DNA from: Pediococcus pentosaceus
GTDB lineage: Bacteria > Bacillota > Bacilli > Lactobacillales > Lactobacillaceae
Assembly (NCBI RefSeq): GCF_001437285.1
Contig: NZ_JQBF01000001.1
Location: 1-64,000 of the forward strand
Direction of reading: 5' to 3'
DNA: 64,000 nucleotides
Below the pieces are notes generated by a model. That model was given only the letters and a program-made list of their open reading frames with translations. It had not been told where the DNA came from and searched no databases. Positions 1 to 7,416 of this stretch are shown piece by piece. A program made the translations under genes and the position numbers. Positions within the stretch are counted from its first letter, which is position 1, and each line of letters begins with the position of its first letter.

Positions 1-73
1 ATTTTTGGTCTAACTTTTGGGGGTCACTATAATACTGAAATCTCTTTTTGTTGTGTTTTGATCTGATTACTTC

Positions 74-712
74 CTATATATTCAAATAAATTGATCCAAA
101 CATGAGCATCGTTCCTGCCATCACGAAAAAGTGCCAAATCAAATGTAGTCCCGGGATGCGTGGAAAACTATAAATCACCGCTCCCACGGTAAACACCACA
201 CCTCCTGCGACTAGCAACCAAAATCCAGTTGGTGACAAGTTAGCGTATAGGGCTTTTCCTGCTAACAAACACATCCATCCCATAATCACATAAATCGTTG
301 TTTCCACCTTTTGAAAACGACCTTTACTCCAAATATGGGTGATGATTCCTGCCAACGCCATTGCCCAAATCATACTTAACATCAATATTCCACTGGTTCC
401 GCCAACAAAAATAATACAATATGGCGTGTAAGTCCCTGCAATTAGCAAAAAAATATTACTATGGTCAAAAATTTGAAAAACTCGTCTGGCTTTCGTAAAG
501 GCTAAACAGTGAAACAACGTCGAAGCCAAATATAACATTAGTAAGGTTGCTCCATAAATAACTAAGCTGGTAATGGCAGTAGATGATAAATTTTGCGTGA
601 CGGCTTTAACGATCAATAAAATAACTAAGCCTAAGCTACCAAAAAAGGCCACCCCATGGGTCACAGCATTCCAAACTTCGTATATAATCTGACTTCTTCG
701 TGTTTGCATCAT
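74..712 (-). CDS. trhA: Hemolysin III family membrane protein (TrhA/PAQR-like)
   Basis: This is a polytopic inner-membrane protein of 212 residues with about seven hydrophobic segments. The family signature is visible: an N-terminal EVWNAVTHGVAFFGS segment, then STLFHCL with the conserved S and H, DHSNIFLLIAGTYTP, and a C-terminal histidine pair in GLHLIWHFFVMAG. These His and Asp residues are the predicted metal site of the PAQR superfamily. Family members are linked to membrane-energy or lipid homeostasis; haemolysin activity is poorly supported. Two ATG codons are adjacent (712 and 709), both in reach of a GAGGG ribosome binding site. It is divergent from the DUF1836 gene, with an operator-like palindrome in its own promoter. 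Confidence 0.9.
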   Translation of the reverse strand: MMQTRRSQIIYEVWNAVTHGVAFFGSLGLVILLIVKAVTQNLSSTAITSLVIYGATLLMLYLASTLFHCLAFTKARRVFQIFDHSNIFLLIAGTYTPYCIIFVGGTSGILMLSMIWAMALAGIITHIWSKGRFQKVETTIYVIMGWMCLLAGKALYANLSPTGFWLLVAGGVVFTVGAVIYSFPRIPGLHLIWHFFVMAGTMLMFGSIYLNI

Positions 713-750
713 TTTTATCCCTCATTTCGTATTATGTAGTTGTTGGTGTT

Positions 751-779
751 ATTATACATAGAATCGTATTCTACGTAAA
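751..779 (-). promoter_or_regulatory. trhA promoter with palindrome in the spacer
   Basis: On the minus strand there is a -35-like TTTACG (774-779), a 17-nt spacer and a perfect TATAAT -10 (751-756). The spacer is almost filled by the inverted repeat TAGAAT-CGT-ATTCTA (759-773). A repressor bound there would block RNA polymerase. The regulator is not identified; the divergent DUF1836 product is the nearest candidate. Confidence 0.55.
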
Positions 780-839
780 GCGAAATGCATATCAATTTGA
801 ATAAAATTTATGCTATGATACTAGCTGGAGGATTTATTG

Positions 840-1298
840 ATGACAGAAGAAAATTATCAAAAGTGGCTACAGAATTTTAAACAACTTCGTTTGCCCGAAT
901 TTAAAGACTTTCCAGACCTTGATTTATACATGGACCAAGTCATTCAAGAAGTTAATCGCTACTTAACACCAATCTTAGATACCCAAATCACCAAAACCAT
1001 GGTCAATAGTTACGTCAAGATGGAACTTGTAACGCGTCCTACTAAAAAGAAGTACAACGCTAGCCACATTGCTTCTATTATGATGATTAGCATTTTTAAA
1101 ACTGCTTTTGCGCTAGATACTATCAAACAATTGCTAGCTACAGATGATATTGAAACCTACTTCAACCAATTTATTAGGCGTTTTAATCATGAAATCAGCC
1201 ATTTAGAAGAACCCGTCGCGTCATTTTCTCAATTAGAAATAGCTATTCGAACCGTTTTATATAAGCTTATCTTAGAGCAAAAAATTGTAAAAAAATAA
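840..1298 (+). CDS. DUF1836 family protein
   Basis: This is a 152-residue cytoplasmic protein of the DUF1836 family, which is common in Firmicutes and has no settled function. The body has the family layout: an N-terminal PEFKDFPDLDLYMDQV segment, then a central ITKTMVNSYVKMELV helix pair that resembles a helix-turn-helix region, followed by a helical C-terminal half. The start is taken as the ATG at 840 because GGAGG at 827-831 is 8 nt upstream; an in-frame TTG at 837 is too close. It is divergent from trhA and followed at once by a terminator. I infer, without proof, a regulatory role acting on the shared intergenic region. Confidence 0.8.
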   Translation: MTEENYQKWLQNFKQLRLPEFKDFPDLDLYMDQVIQEVNRYLTPILDTQITKTMVNSYVKMELVTRPTKKKYNASHIASIMMISIFKTAFALDTIKQLLATDDIETYFNQFIRRFNHEISHLEEPVASFSQLEIAIRTVLYKLILEQKIVKK

Positions 1299-1328
1299 CT
1301 ACTAACTTTTGAGGTTAGTAGTTTTTTT
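1299..1328 (+). terminator. Intrinsic terminator after the DUF1836 gene
   Basis: The stem CTACTAAC / GTTAGTAG is followed by seven T residues and starts directly after the DUF1836 stop codon. Confidence 0.85.
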
Positions 1329-1333
1329 GACTT

Positions 1334-2014
1334 TTATTTATCGCCTGGAAGGCTTAGTAATTGTGGTTTACTGAAGAAATAACCTTGGCGGCGGCTAATA
1401 CCAAAACTTTGGCTTAGCTGATTGTCTGCTTGGTCTTCGATGCCTTCCAGTACCAAATGAATATTGTATTCAGAACTAATCGCGTTCCAGAAACGGACCT
1501 TTTGTTTGATTTTAGGATCTTGAATTGTAGACTTAAAGTTTTGAACGGCAAATTTAATTTCTGAAGCTAAGGGAAGGAAGTCTTCAATATCTTCAAACTG
1601 ATTGTGTCCTGTACCCACGTCATCAAGTGAAATTTGGATTCCTTTGCTGACAAAGCGTTCAAGTTGCTCTTTTATTTCTGTAGGTGTGTATTCGCGTTCA
1701 CTAACATCTTCGGTTAATTCAACGATTAACTTGGTTGGATAAAGTTGACGTTGACTTTCGATGATTGCTTCTGCAATATCAGTATTCATTAATTGGTCAC
1801 GGTTAACGTTAACTGAACAATAGCGAACCTTTTGGCCTAATATTTTAGTTGTTTCTATCAATAAGTTAGCAAAAACTTTTGTATCAATATCAATAAATGA
1901 ACTCGGTAGGCGCCAGCCATCTGGAGTTAGCTCCTTAATTAATAGTTCGTATCCTAAAACGGCATTCGTGGCTGTATTAATTTGTTGTTGTGCAAAAAAA
2001 CGATACTTAGGCAT
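1334..2014 (-). CDS. Stand-alone EAL-domain protein (putative c-di-GMP phosphodiesterase)
   Basis: This 226-residue protein consists almost only of an EAL domain. It has no GGDEF partner, membrane segment or sensor domain. The signature reads YELLIKE (E23) instead of EALL. Most residues expected for metal and c-di-GMP binding are kept: the Asn in SVNVN, Glu in VELTED, the Asp pair in DDVGTG, Lys in EIKF, Glu in LEGIED and Gln in RQGYFFSKP. The usual Asp after the IK motif is replaced (IKFA), so activity may be weakened. Many lactobacilli lack a full c-di-GMP network, and no cyclase is seen in this window. It is divergent from NADH oxidase, and GGAGG precedes the ATG. The domain call is firm; catalytic activity is uncertain. 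Confidence 0.85.
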   Translation of the reverse strand: MPKYRFFAQQQINTATNAVLGYELLIKELTPDGWRLPSSFIDIDTKVFANLLIETTKILGQKVRYCSVNVNRDQLMNTDIAEAIIESQRQLYPTKLIVELTEDVSEREYTPTEIKEQLERFVSKGIQISLDDVGTGHNQFEDIEDFLPLASEIKFAVQNFKSTIQDPKIKQKVRFWNAISSEYNIHLVLEGIEDQADNQLSQSFGISRRQGYFFSKPQLLSLPGDK

Positions 2015-2054
2015 TTAGAATACCTCCTTCGATAATTTAAAAAAAATAAATCAT

Positions 2055-2108
2055 ATACTATACTATGTATAACATTTAAGTTATAGTATACTATATAAAT
2101 ACTATAAT
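2055..2108. promoter_or_regulatory. Divergent promoter region with iterated palindromes (EAL gene / NADH oxidase)
   Basis: This very AT-rich region holds a perfect 12-bp palindrome ATAGTATACTAT (2083-2094) and the inverted repeat TATAAC-ATTTAA-GTTATA (2068-2085). It also has more copies of an ACTATA-type element. A TATAAT -10 for NADH oxidase lies at 2103-2108, so the 12-mer sits where a repressor could cover the promoter. No cognate regulator is seen. Confidence 0.4.
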
Positions 2109-2138
2109 TCATACCATACAAAAGAGGTGTCATTACAG

Positions 2139-3500
2139 ATGACAGAAAAAATAATCGTCGTTGGTTGTACCCATGCTGGTATTGCAGCGGTCAATGAAAT
2201 CTTGAAATACCACCCACAAGCGGATGTTACTGTTTTCGAACGACACGATACAATTTCATATTTATCATGCGCCACTTACTTAACATTAGGAAAAACAATA
2301 TCTAATCTTGATGAAGCGATGTATGCTGATCCCGACTACTACCGGGCTCAAGGGATAGACATGCGTCTATGCCACGATGTAATTGATATTAATGTCGAAG
2401 AACATACCGTTTTTGCTCAAGACTTAGAGACTAAAGAATTCACTACCGAATCTTTCGATAAGTTAATCATGGCTACTGGTTCACTCACGTCTATTCCTAC
2501 TATTCAAGGCGTTGAAAATCCCAAAGTAAAGCTATGCAAAACTTATGAAGAAGCTCGTGACTTATGTAACGAAGCCCAAAATGATGAACGAATCGCTATT
2601 ATTGGCGGTAGCTATATTGGTGTTGAATTAGCTGAAGGTTACAATAAATCTAACCACGAGGTTATTCTTTTCCATAAAAAAGAGACTCTACTAGACCGTC
2701 ATATCGAACCTGAAATTGCTGACAAAATTACCAATCTTTTAGAAGATAAAGGCATTCAGGTCAAAACTGGTACGATTGTTAAATCCTTCGAAGATGGCGC
2801 TAACGATACCTTAATCGTAAAAACCGCCGACGAAGCGTTTGAAGTAGATATGGCTGTAATTTGTACTGGCTTACTTCCTCAAGCTGATTTATTACAAGGT
2901 AAAGTAGATCAACTAACTAATGGAGCAATCGTCGTTAATGATTATATGGAAACATCTAACCCTGATATCTTTGCTGCTGGAGATGCTGCTTCAGTTAAAC
3001 ATAATGGTTTGCAAACCGATGTTTACATGCCATTAGCATCACAAGCCGTTCGCCAAGGGGCCTTGGCTGGTATTAATGTGTTAGATAAACGCCTCCGTTC
3101 AATTGGTACCCAATCAACAACTGGAATGCTAATCTTCGGACGCACTTTAGCTTGTAGTGGTGTGACCTTAGCCATGGCTTTGGATGCTGGAATTAACGCT
3201 ACTAAAGTGGCATATAAAGGTAGCTACCGTCCAGACTTTATGCCTAATGCTCACAAAGTTGAAATCGAATTAGTTTACGATCGTAACTCCCGTAAGGTTT
3301 TGGGAGTACAACTCTGGAGCAAACATGATGTTTCTCAAGCTGCGGATACAATCTCAGCCTTAATGCATTATCACGGCACGATTGACGAATTATCTTTTAT
3401 AGATATGCTATTTTCTCCGAACTTTGATCAACCTTTCAATTACTTAAATCTAGTTGGTCAATTAGCTGTTAAACAAGAAAATGGTTACTTACGAACATAA
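2139..3500 (+). CDS. nox: FAD-dependent NADH oxidase (water-forming type)
   Basis: This 453-residue flavoprotein of the CoA-disulfide reductase/NADH oxidase family reoxidises NADH with oxygen and would relieve redox load in an aerated lactic acid bacterium. It has an N-terminal FAD-binding VVGCTHAG, a single redox-active cysteine in YLSCATYL (Cys44), a second dinucleotide motif IIGGSYIGVELAEG for NADH, and the FAD motif DIFAAGDAA. A C-terminal dimerisation domain follows. The ATG at 2139 is preferred because AGAGG at 2123-2127 spaces well; an in-frame GTG at 2127 overlaps that ribosome binding site. The four-electron (water-forming) assignment rests on family similarity and the single Cys. 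Confidence 0.9.
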   Translation: MTEKIIVVGCTHAGIAAVNEILKYHPQADVTVFERHDTISYLSCATYLTLGKTISNLDEAMYADPDYYRAQGIDMRLCHDVIDINVEEHTVFAQDLETKEFTTESFDKLIMATGSLTSIPTIQGVENPKVKLCKTYEEARDLCNEAQNDERIAIIGGSYIGVELAEGYNKSNHEVILFHKKETLLDRHIEPEIADKITNLLEDKGIQVKTGTIVKSFEDGANDTLIVKTADEAFEVDMAVICTGLLPQADLLQGKVDQLTNGAIVVNDYMETSNPDIFAAGDAASVKHNGLQTDVYMPLASQAVRQGALAGINVLDKRLRSIGTQSTTGMLIFGRTLACSGVTLAMALDAGINATKVAYKGSYRPDFMPNAHKVEIELVYDRNSRKVLGVQLWSKHDVSQAADTISALMHYHGTIDELSFIDMLFSPNFDQPFNYLNLVGQLAVKQENGYLRT

Positions 3501-3513
3501 TAATAACAAATAA

Positions 3514-3586
3514 ACTACGACAAAAGGTAATGAATCCTTCGAAGTACGAAATTCACTTCGAAAATTACCTAAAGTCGTAGTTTTTT
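3514..3586 (+). terminator. Long intrinsic terminator after nox
   Basis: The outer stem ACTACGAC (3514-3521) / GTCGTAGT (3574-3581) encloses an inner stem made of AGGTAA/TTACCT and TTCGAAGT/ACTTCGAA, and is followed by T residues. It lies between convergent genes. Confidence 0.8.
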
Positions 3587-4223
3587 AATATTCTACACGT
3601 AAACCTAATAGATATTGCGCAATTTGGGCCGCTTGAGTAGCATTGACTTGCATTCCTCTAATTAAACGCTCTTCTACATCAATTTTTTCAAAAAAACATG
3701 TACTGAGATTAACATGCTTCAGCGATGTATCATAAAAGGACATTTGATCAATTTCACAATGCTCAAATTGAACTGCTCCTTGTAGTTTATTTTCAGCAAA
3801 ACTACTATCTTTTAGATTGCAGGCATTGAACATTGTATCTTTAACTTTCATTTGATTTAGAGCTGCTAACTGCATATTCGTCCCATCTAACAGAACGTTG
3901 TTAAAAATTGCGCCATTCAAGTTGATCCCTAACATCTTGCAATTTCTAAATTCACATCGATAAAAAACTGCTTCTTCCATTTTACAGTTTGAAAAATCAC
4001 AGCCAACAAAAATCGAGTCGGTTAACTCTAGCCGATAAAAATCGCTTTGATTAAACTTAACGTGTTCAAAGTAAGATTGTTCGATGATGCCCCGTTCAAG
4101 GAATTGCTTTTCAGCATTTTGATTTCTAATTTGATGATTTATCAGCATCCGGTCTTCATCCTTGTAAATCTCAAAAAATGACTCCTCTGGTAAATTATCA
4201 ATAACTATTTTAGGTTTTTGCAC
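3585..4223 (-). CDS. Pentapeptide-repeat protein, Qnr-like
   Basis: This 212-residue protein is built almost wholly of pentapeptide repeats with the A(D/N)LXX-type pattern, for example SYFEHVKFNQSDF, SIFVGCDFSNC and AIFNNVLLDGTNM. It should fold as a right-handed quadrilateral beta-helix. Length and repeat start match chromosomal Qnr proteins of Firmicutes, which mimic DNA and protect gyrase and topoisomerase IV from quinolones. No loop insertion can be defined by eye, so Qnr activity is an inference from size and architecture. The SMR exporter gene lies upstream on the same strand, 19 bp away, so the two are probably co-transcribed. If so, both depend on the attenuated leader at 4585-4820. 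Confidence 0.85.
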   Translation of the reverse strand: MQKPKIVIDNLPEESFFEIYKDEDRMLINHQIRNQNAEKQFLERGIIEQSYFEHVKFNQSDFYRLELTDSIFVGCDFSNCKMEEAVFYRCEFRNCKMLGINLNGAIFNNVLLDGTNMQLAALNQMKVKDTMFNACNLKDSSFAENKLQGAVQFEHCEIDQMSFYDTSLKHVNLSTCFFEKIDVEERLIRGMQVNATQAAQIAQYLLGLRVEY

Positions 4224-4242
4224 TCCTACATCCTCCGCCGTT

Positions 4243-4563
4243 TTAATGTCCTGCAGTCATCTTAATTCCTATAATCCCAACAATCAACATTATAATAAAA
4301 ACCCACGTAATATTAGGAATTTGATCATGAAATAAGATTACGCCGACAATGATTGAACCCACTGCACCAATTCCCGTCCAAATCGGATAAGCTAAACTAA
4401 GAGGCATCTGTTTAATCGCCAATGATAAAAATACAAAGCTCATAATCATCCCCACTGCGGTCGCGATTCCATATGTTAGAACACTAAATCCTTCGCTGAG
4501 CTTCATAGTAGTTGCCCATACGACTTCAAAAATACCTGCCAAAACTAAATAAAACCATGTCAT
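4243..4563 (-). CDS. sugE: SMR family exporter, Gdx/SugE subtype
   Basis: This 106-residue small multidrug resistance protein has four membrane helices. The catalytic glutamate of helix 1 is present in AGIFEVVWATTMKLSEGF (Glu13 or so), with the W-x(4)-K pattern typical of the guanidinium-exporting Gdx subtype. YPIWTGIGAVGS is the conserved helix 3 segment. Gdx members export guanidinium ion and some small quaternary ammonium compounds by proton antiport, usually as an antiparallel dimer. The ATG at 4563 is chosen because AGGAGG is 8 nt upstream; a TTG at 4569 is too close. A terminator hairpin sits directly before this ribosome binding site, so expression probably depends on leader folding. 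Confidence 0.88.
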   Translation of the reverse strand: MTWFYLVLAGIFEVVWATTMKLSEGFSVLTYGIATAVGMIMSFVFLSLAIKQMPLSLAYPIWTGIGAVGSIIVGVILFHDQIPNITWVFIIMLIVGIIGIKMTAGH

Positions 4564-4587
4564 CTTCAATTCCTCCTAAAAAATAAA

Positions 4588-4645
4588 AAAGGCATCCGTA
4601 AAGCTCTTCATTGACCTAATGAGCTTTACAAATGCCTGACCACCC
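4588..4645 (-). terminator. Attenuator-type terminator in front of the SMR gene
   Basis: On the minus strand GGCATTTGTAAAGCTC pairs with GAGCTTTACGGATGCC, and a T-rich run follows immediately before AGGAGG. Its place between leader and ribosome binding site, with no other gene before it, fits an expression platform and not an end-of-gene terminator. Confidence 0.7.
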
Positions 4646-4820
4646 GGTGGTGATTTCCGTTTTAATTTAACCTAATCATAGCAACTTTTTAATTTTCCAG
4701 CAAGCTATGTCCTAATTAATCTACTACTTTAGGCTTAGAGTAACCAAAAACTGCACCATCAGGTGAAATCCTCTTTGGAGACTTTTATCACCTTTTAGCA
4801 CAGTTTCATTTAACTTAAAT
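4621..4820 (-). promoter_or_regulatory. Structured leader RNA upstream of the SMR gene, class unassigned
   Basis: Read on the minus strand, the 200 nt before the terminator can form several helices. These are an outer AAACTG/CAGTTT around AGGTGA/TCACCT, a CATAGC/GCTATG hairpin, CCTAA/TTAGG pairings, and an ACCACCGGGTGGT hairpin next to the terminator. It looks like a riboswitch-type leader. I could not match it to the guanidine-I, -II or -III consensus sequences, to a T-box, or to other classes I know. Whether it binds a ligand is inference. Confidence 0.45.
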
Positions 4821-4824
4821 TAAG

Positions 4825-5292
4825 TTAATTAATCTTTTCAAATACCGTCTTACTCTTCACTTGACCTTGGCCAGCTTTAGCAATTTGATAAGTAAAACTG
4901 TGGGCAGTAAATTTCTTACTTGTCGCTAAAATTCCGTTATATTGCCATTGTGAAATTTTACCATCTTTAGTTTCTTGAGCCAGAGTTAAAGTTCCACCTT
5001 CAGCTTTATAATTCCAAGAAGTTAACTTAGATTGAGCCTTATATTCTTTGTCAAAATCTTGTTGACTCTTACCTGCCTTGAGGGCAGTAGCCTTATCGGA
5101 ATTAACTACGGCCCGATCACCACTCTTAGCAAAGGTAACATATAAAGTCTTATCTTTTGAAACACTCTGGTAAAGATAAGTGTTACCCGGTATTTTTTTA
5201 GCTACGGAGTGTCCCATATTCCAGTACACACCGCCACATACGATTACGATCACAGCAACGATGATCCCAATAACTGTCCATTTCTTCTTCAT
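4825..5292 (-). CDS. Small membrane-anchored extracellular protein, unknown function
   Basis: I do not recognise a family. The 155-residue product starts with MKKKW and a single hydrophobic segment (about residues 7-24), so it should be anchored with most of the chain outside the cell. The rest is hydrophilic and rich in Lys, Thr and Ser. It has a beta-type pattern (NTYLYQSVSKDKTLYVTF, GGTLTLAQET) like the small DUF-type lipocalin-like domains of lactobacilli. A Cys (residue 19) lies inside the hydrophobic segment but without a convincing lipobox. It starts 23 bp after the LysM/Ser-Asp protein gene on the same strand and is probably co-transcribed, which suggests a shared cell-surface role. 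Confidence 0.75.
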   Translation of the reverse strand: MKKKWTVIGIIVAVIVIVCGGVYWNMGHSVAKKIPGNTYLYQSVSKDKTLYVTFAKSGDRAVVNSDKATALKAGKSQQDFDKEYKAQSKLTSWNYKAEGGTLTLAQETKDGKISQWQYNGILATSKKFTAHSFTYQIAKAGQGQVKSKTVFEKIN

Positions 5293-5315
5293 CAGCCAAA
5301 GTTCCTCTCGGTTAA

Positions 5316-6653
5316 TTATTCTTCAGTATCTGTATTTTCGTCATCAGTAGTTGTGACTTGGTTATTACTATCTTCGTCATCAGAACTTGAGTTTTGATCT
5401 TCATCTTCAGTATCTGTATCAGCGTCTTCTGATTCGTCATCAAAGTCAGTATCTTCATCGGAGCCTTCATCAGAACTTGAGTCTACGTCTTCTGAATCTG
5501 TATCTTCATCATCTGTATCAGCATCGCTATCATCACTATTACTGTCTTCATCTGAATCAGAATCATCATCAGTAGTTGTCAAAGTTACGTTGAAACTAAA
5601 GTCATCATCGTTAGCTTCAATTGTTAATTCAACATCGTCAGCGTCATCAATATCTTTAGTCTTACCATCAGCCTTAAGTTGTGCAACAATCTTGTCAGCT
5701 AATTTTTCAGCGTTTTCATCTGTAAGCTTGTCACTACCAGTTGAAACATCTTGATCACTGTCGTAAACGTCCTCTGTATCAGAATCAGAGTCATCACTTG
5801 TATCATCACTATCAGCATCTGAATCGGAGTCGTCATCATCTTTACCAGTGAAGTCTACAGTTAGCTTGTCATCATCCAAACCTAACTTGCTTGATACTTC
5901 ATCGCTAACTGCATCTGAGAAGGCACTTTCATCCATTTCACTATCTGAATCGCTGTCTGATTTAGAATCTGATGAGTCTGAATGATGATTCTTAGAACCT
6001 GATTTAGAATCTGATGAGCTATCAGTGTCAGCATCACGATCTGCATCTGAACTTGACTTAGAAGCATCCTTATCGCTATCTGCTTCACCTTTCTTACCAT
6101 CTGGATCTAAATCAGATGCATATTCATTGCCATCATCTTTTGATTTGCTAGACGAACTTGCTTCTTCATGACTTACTGGTGAAACATTAATGTTTACCGT
6201 GTTATGACTATTATCAACGAAATTATTGATAGTTACCTTAGTCTTAGCAACATAAACACCATCACCATAGTAATGCCAATCTGATGGTACTTCACCATCG
6301 CGGTTTAGAACTAAGGTATCGCCAGCATAGATTAAGTCAATATTTTGAATATTGTTATCATAAGCTAATTTAGCCATGGGGATACCTGTAGCATCTGAAA
6401 TACCAGAAAGTGTATCTCCCCATTGAATTATGTATTCGTTTCCGTGTAAATTACTAGTATCAATATGTTGAGCACTAATATTATTACTAATGTCTTCAGT
6501 TGTGTTAGCTACCCAGTTAGTGATATCGGCACGTTCAGCATTGGTTTGTTGTGTATAAAAACTATCGGCCATTGCTGTAGAAGTTTGGATAGCTAAGGGC
6601 GCAAATAAAAGCGCACTTGCTAAAGCTGCACCAGTGATTCTTTTTTTATTCAT
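5316..6653 (-). CDS. Secreted LysM protein with long Ser/Asp-rich tail
   Basis: This 445-residue exported protein has a signal peptide (about residues 1-29, ending TSTAMA). A LysM peptidoglycan-binding domain follows at about 72-117 (EYIIQWGDTLSGISD ... IYAGDTLVL). From about residue 160 the chain is dominated by Ser, Asp and Glu, with SDSDSD-type runs. Two short structured islands interrupt it, near 236-272 and 312-362, each with an Ala/Leu helix followed by a beta stretch (LTVDF, VELTIEAN). There is no LPXTG motif, so attachment would be through LysM. The acidic tail may bind cations or act as a stalk. No catalytic domain is visible. The downstream small anchored protein is probably in the same operon. 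Confidence 0.85.
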   Translation of the reverse strand: MNKKRITGAALASALLFAPLAIQTSTAMADSFYTQQTNAERADITNWVANTTEDISNNISAQHIDTSNLHGNEYIIQWGDTLSGISDATGIPMAKLAYDNNIQNIDLIYAGDTLVLNRDGEVPSDWHYYGDGVYVAKTKVTINNFVDNSHNTVNINVSPVSHEEASSSSKSKDDGNEYASDLDPDGKKGEADSDKDASKSSSDADRDADTDSSSDSKSGSKNHHSDSSDSKSDSDSDSEMDESAFSDAVSDEVSSKLGLDDDKLTVDFTGKDDDDSDSDADSDDTSDDSDSDTEDVYDSDQDVSTGSDKLTDENAEKLADKIVAQLKADGKTKDIDDADDVELTIEANDDDFSFNVTLTTTDDDSDSDEDSNSDDSDADTDDEDTDSEDVDSSSDEGSDEDTDFDDESEDADTDTEDEDQNSSSDDEDSNNQVTTTDDENTDTEE

Positions 6654-6748
6654 AAAAACTCCTCCAAAAGACTTTTTAATTACTATTTATACCTTTTATA
6701 GTAAGCTTTTACTTCCTAATACTCAATGATTTTTACGTTAAAGTGTTA

Positions 6749-6778
6749 AAAAAAGCATAGTTCATAGACTGTGCTTAA
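6749..6778 (-). terminator. Terminator after cadD
   Basis: On the minus strand AAGCACAGT pairs with ACTATGCTT (one G-U type pair), followed by seven T residues. Confidence 0.7.
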
Positions 6779-6780
6779 CT

Positions 6781-7386
6781 TTATATCAGATTAATAAAAT
6801 GTTGAATTGTTCCACTCTCAAAGAGGATATAGATTCCCAATCCAATGTAAACAATAATAGTTACTAAAGTTCCCCATCGATCAAAAATCTTTGCCACTGT
6901 TGGGAGGCAAACTAATAGATATCCTAATAGCGCAAACAAGGTCATCATAGCTACAAACGTTAGTAAAACAACTATTAAACTAGCCACGCTCAACTGCGTA
7001 AATATTGGGACATATATTCCGATATTATCCGCTCCACAAGTCGCAATCGTAATAAAAGCAACATTCAAGATTACGCCGCGCCGATTGTTGATTTGCTTTT
7101 GAATCACATCTTCATCATCAGCAGCGCCCGCAACTATCAACTTGATACCCATAGCAATTGGTATTAATCCCAGCAATCCTAGTATCCATTCGTCGGGGAC
7201 GGACTTTAAAACCAATGCAATCATTAAACTTGCTGAAACTAAAACGGTTGTACCAACAATATCACCAAAGTAAACTAAAATACGCTTATTTTTAGGAACC
7301 ATCGCAAATACGACCATCAAAACGATTAAATAGTCTATACTAGTTGATATATATGCAGTTACACCTGTTAAAATATCTTTTATCAT
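6781..7386 (-). CDS. cadD: CadD family metal resistance transporter
   Basis: This 201-residue integral membrane protein of the CadD family (LysE-like fold) has about six hydrophobic segments. Diagnostic stretches include STSIDYLIVLMVVFA at the N-terminus and ATCGADNIGIYVPIF, whose Cys and Asp may form part of the ion path. CadD proteins give cadmium resistance in staphylococci and lactic acid bacteria. The gene is divergent from an ArsR/SmtB sensor whose ligands are of the CzrA type, so zinc, cobalt or cadmium could be the real inducer. GGGGAGG precedes the ATG. The transporter call is firm; the ion is inferred. Confidence 0.88.
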   Translation of the reverse strand: MIKDILTGVTAYISTSIDYLIVLMVVFAMVPKNKRILVYFGDIVGTTVLVSASLMIALVLKSVPDEWILGLLGLIPIAMGIKLIVAGAADDEDVIQKQINNRRGVILNVAFITIATCGADNIGIYVPIFTQLSVASLIVVLLTFVAMMTLFALLGYLLVCLPTVAKIFDRWGTLVTIIVYIGLGIYILFESGTIQHFINLI

Positions 7387-7416
7387 CGCTTTTCCTCCCC
7401 AACCTTATTTTACATA

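Noticed and set aside
1-73. Sequence left of trhA
   Set aside because: No convincing gene, terminator or promoter could be supported in this short edge piece.
4640-4665. GGGTGGT in the SMR leader looked like a T-box sequence
   Set aside because: The rest of a T-box (AG bulge, distal loop, ACCGCG after GGGTGG) is missing, and the stretch forms a simple ACCACC/GGGTGGT hairpin.
4588-4820. Guanidine-I or -II riboswitch before the Gdx gene
   Set aside because: The conserved guanidine-I blocks and paired ACGR loops are not found; only the gene context suggests it.
5209-6100. Open frames opposite or out of frame with the LysM/SD gene
   Set aside because: They are shadows of the repetitive Ser/Asp coding sequence, with no ribosome binding site and low-complexity His/Gln/Leu or Val/Leu products.
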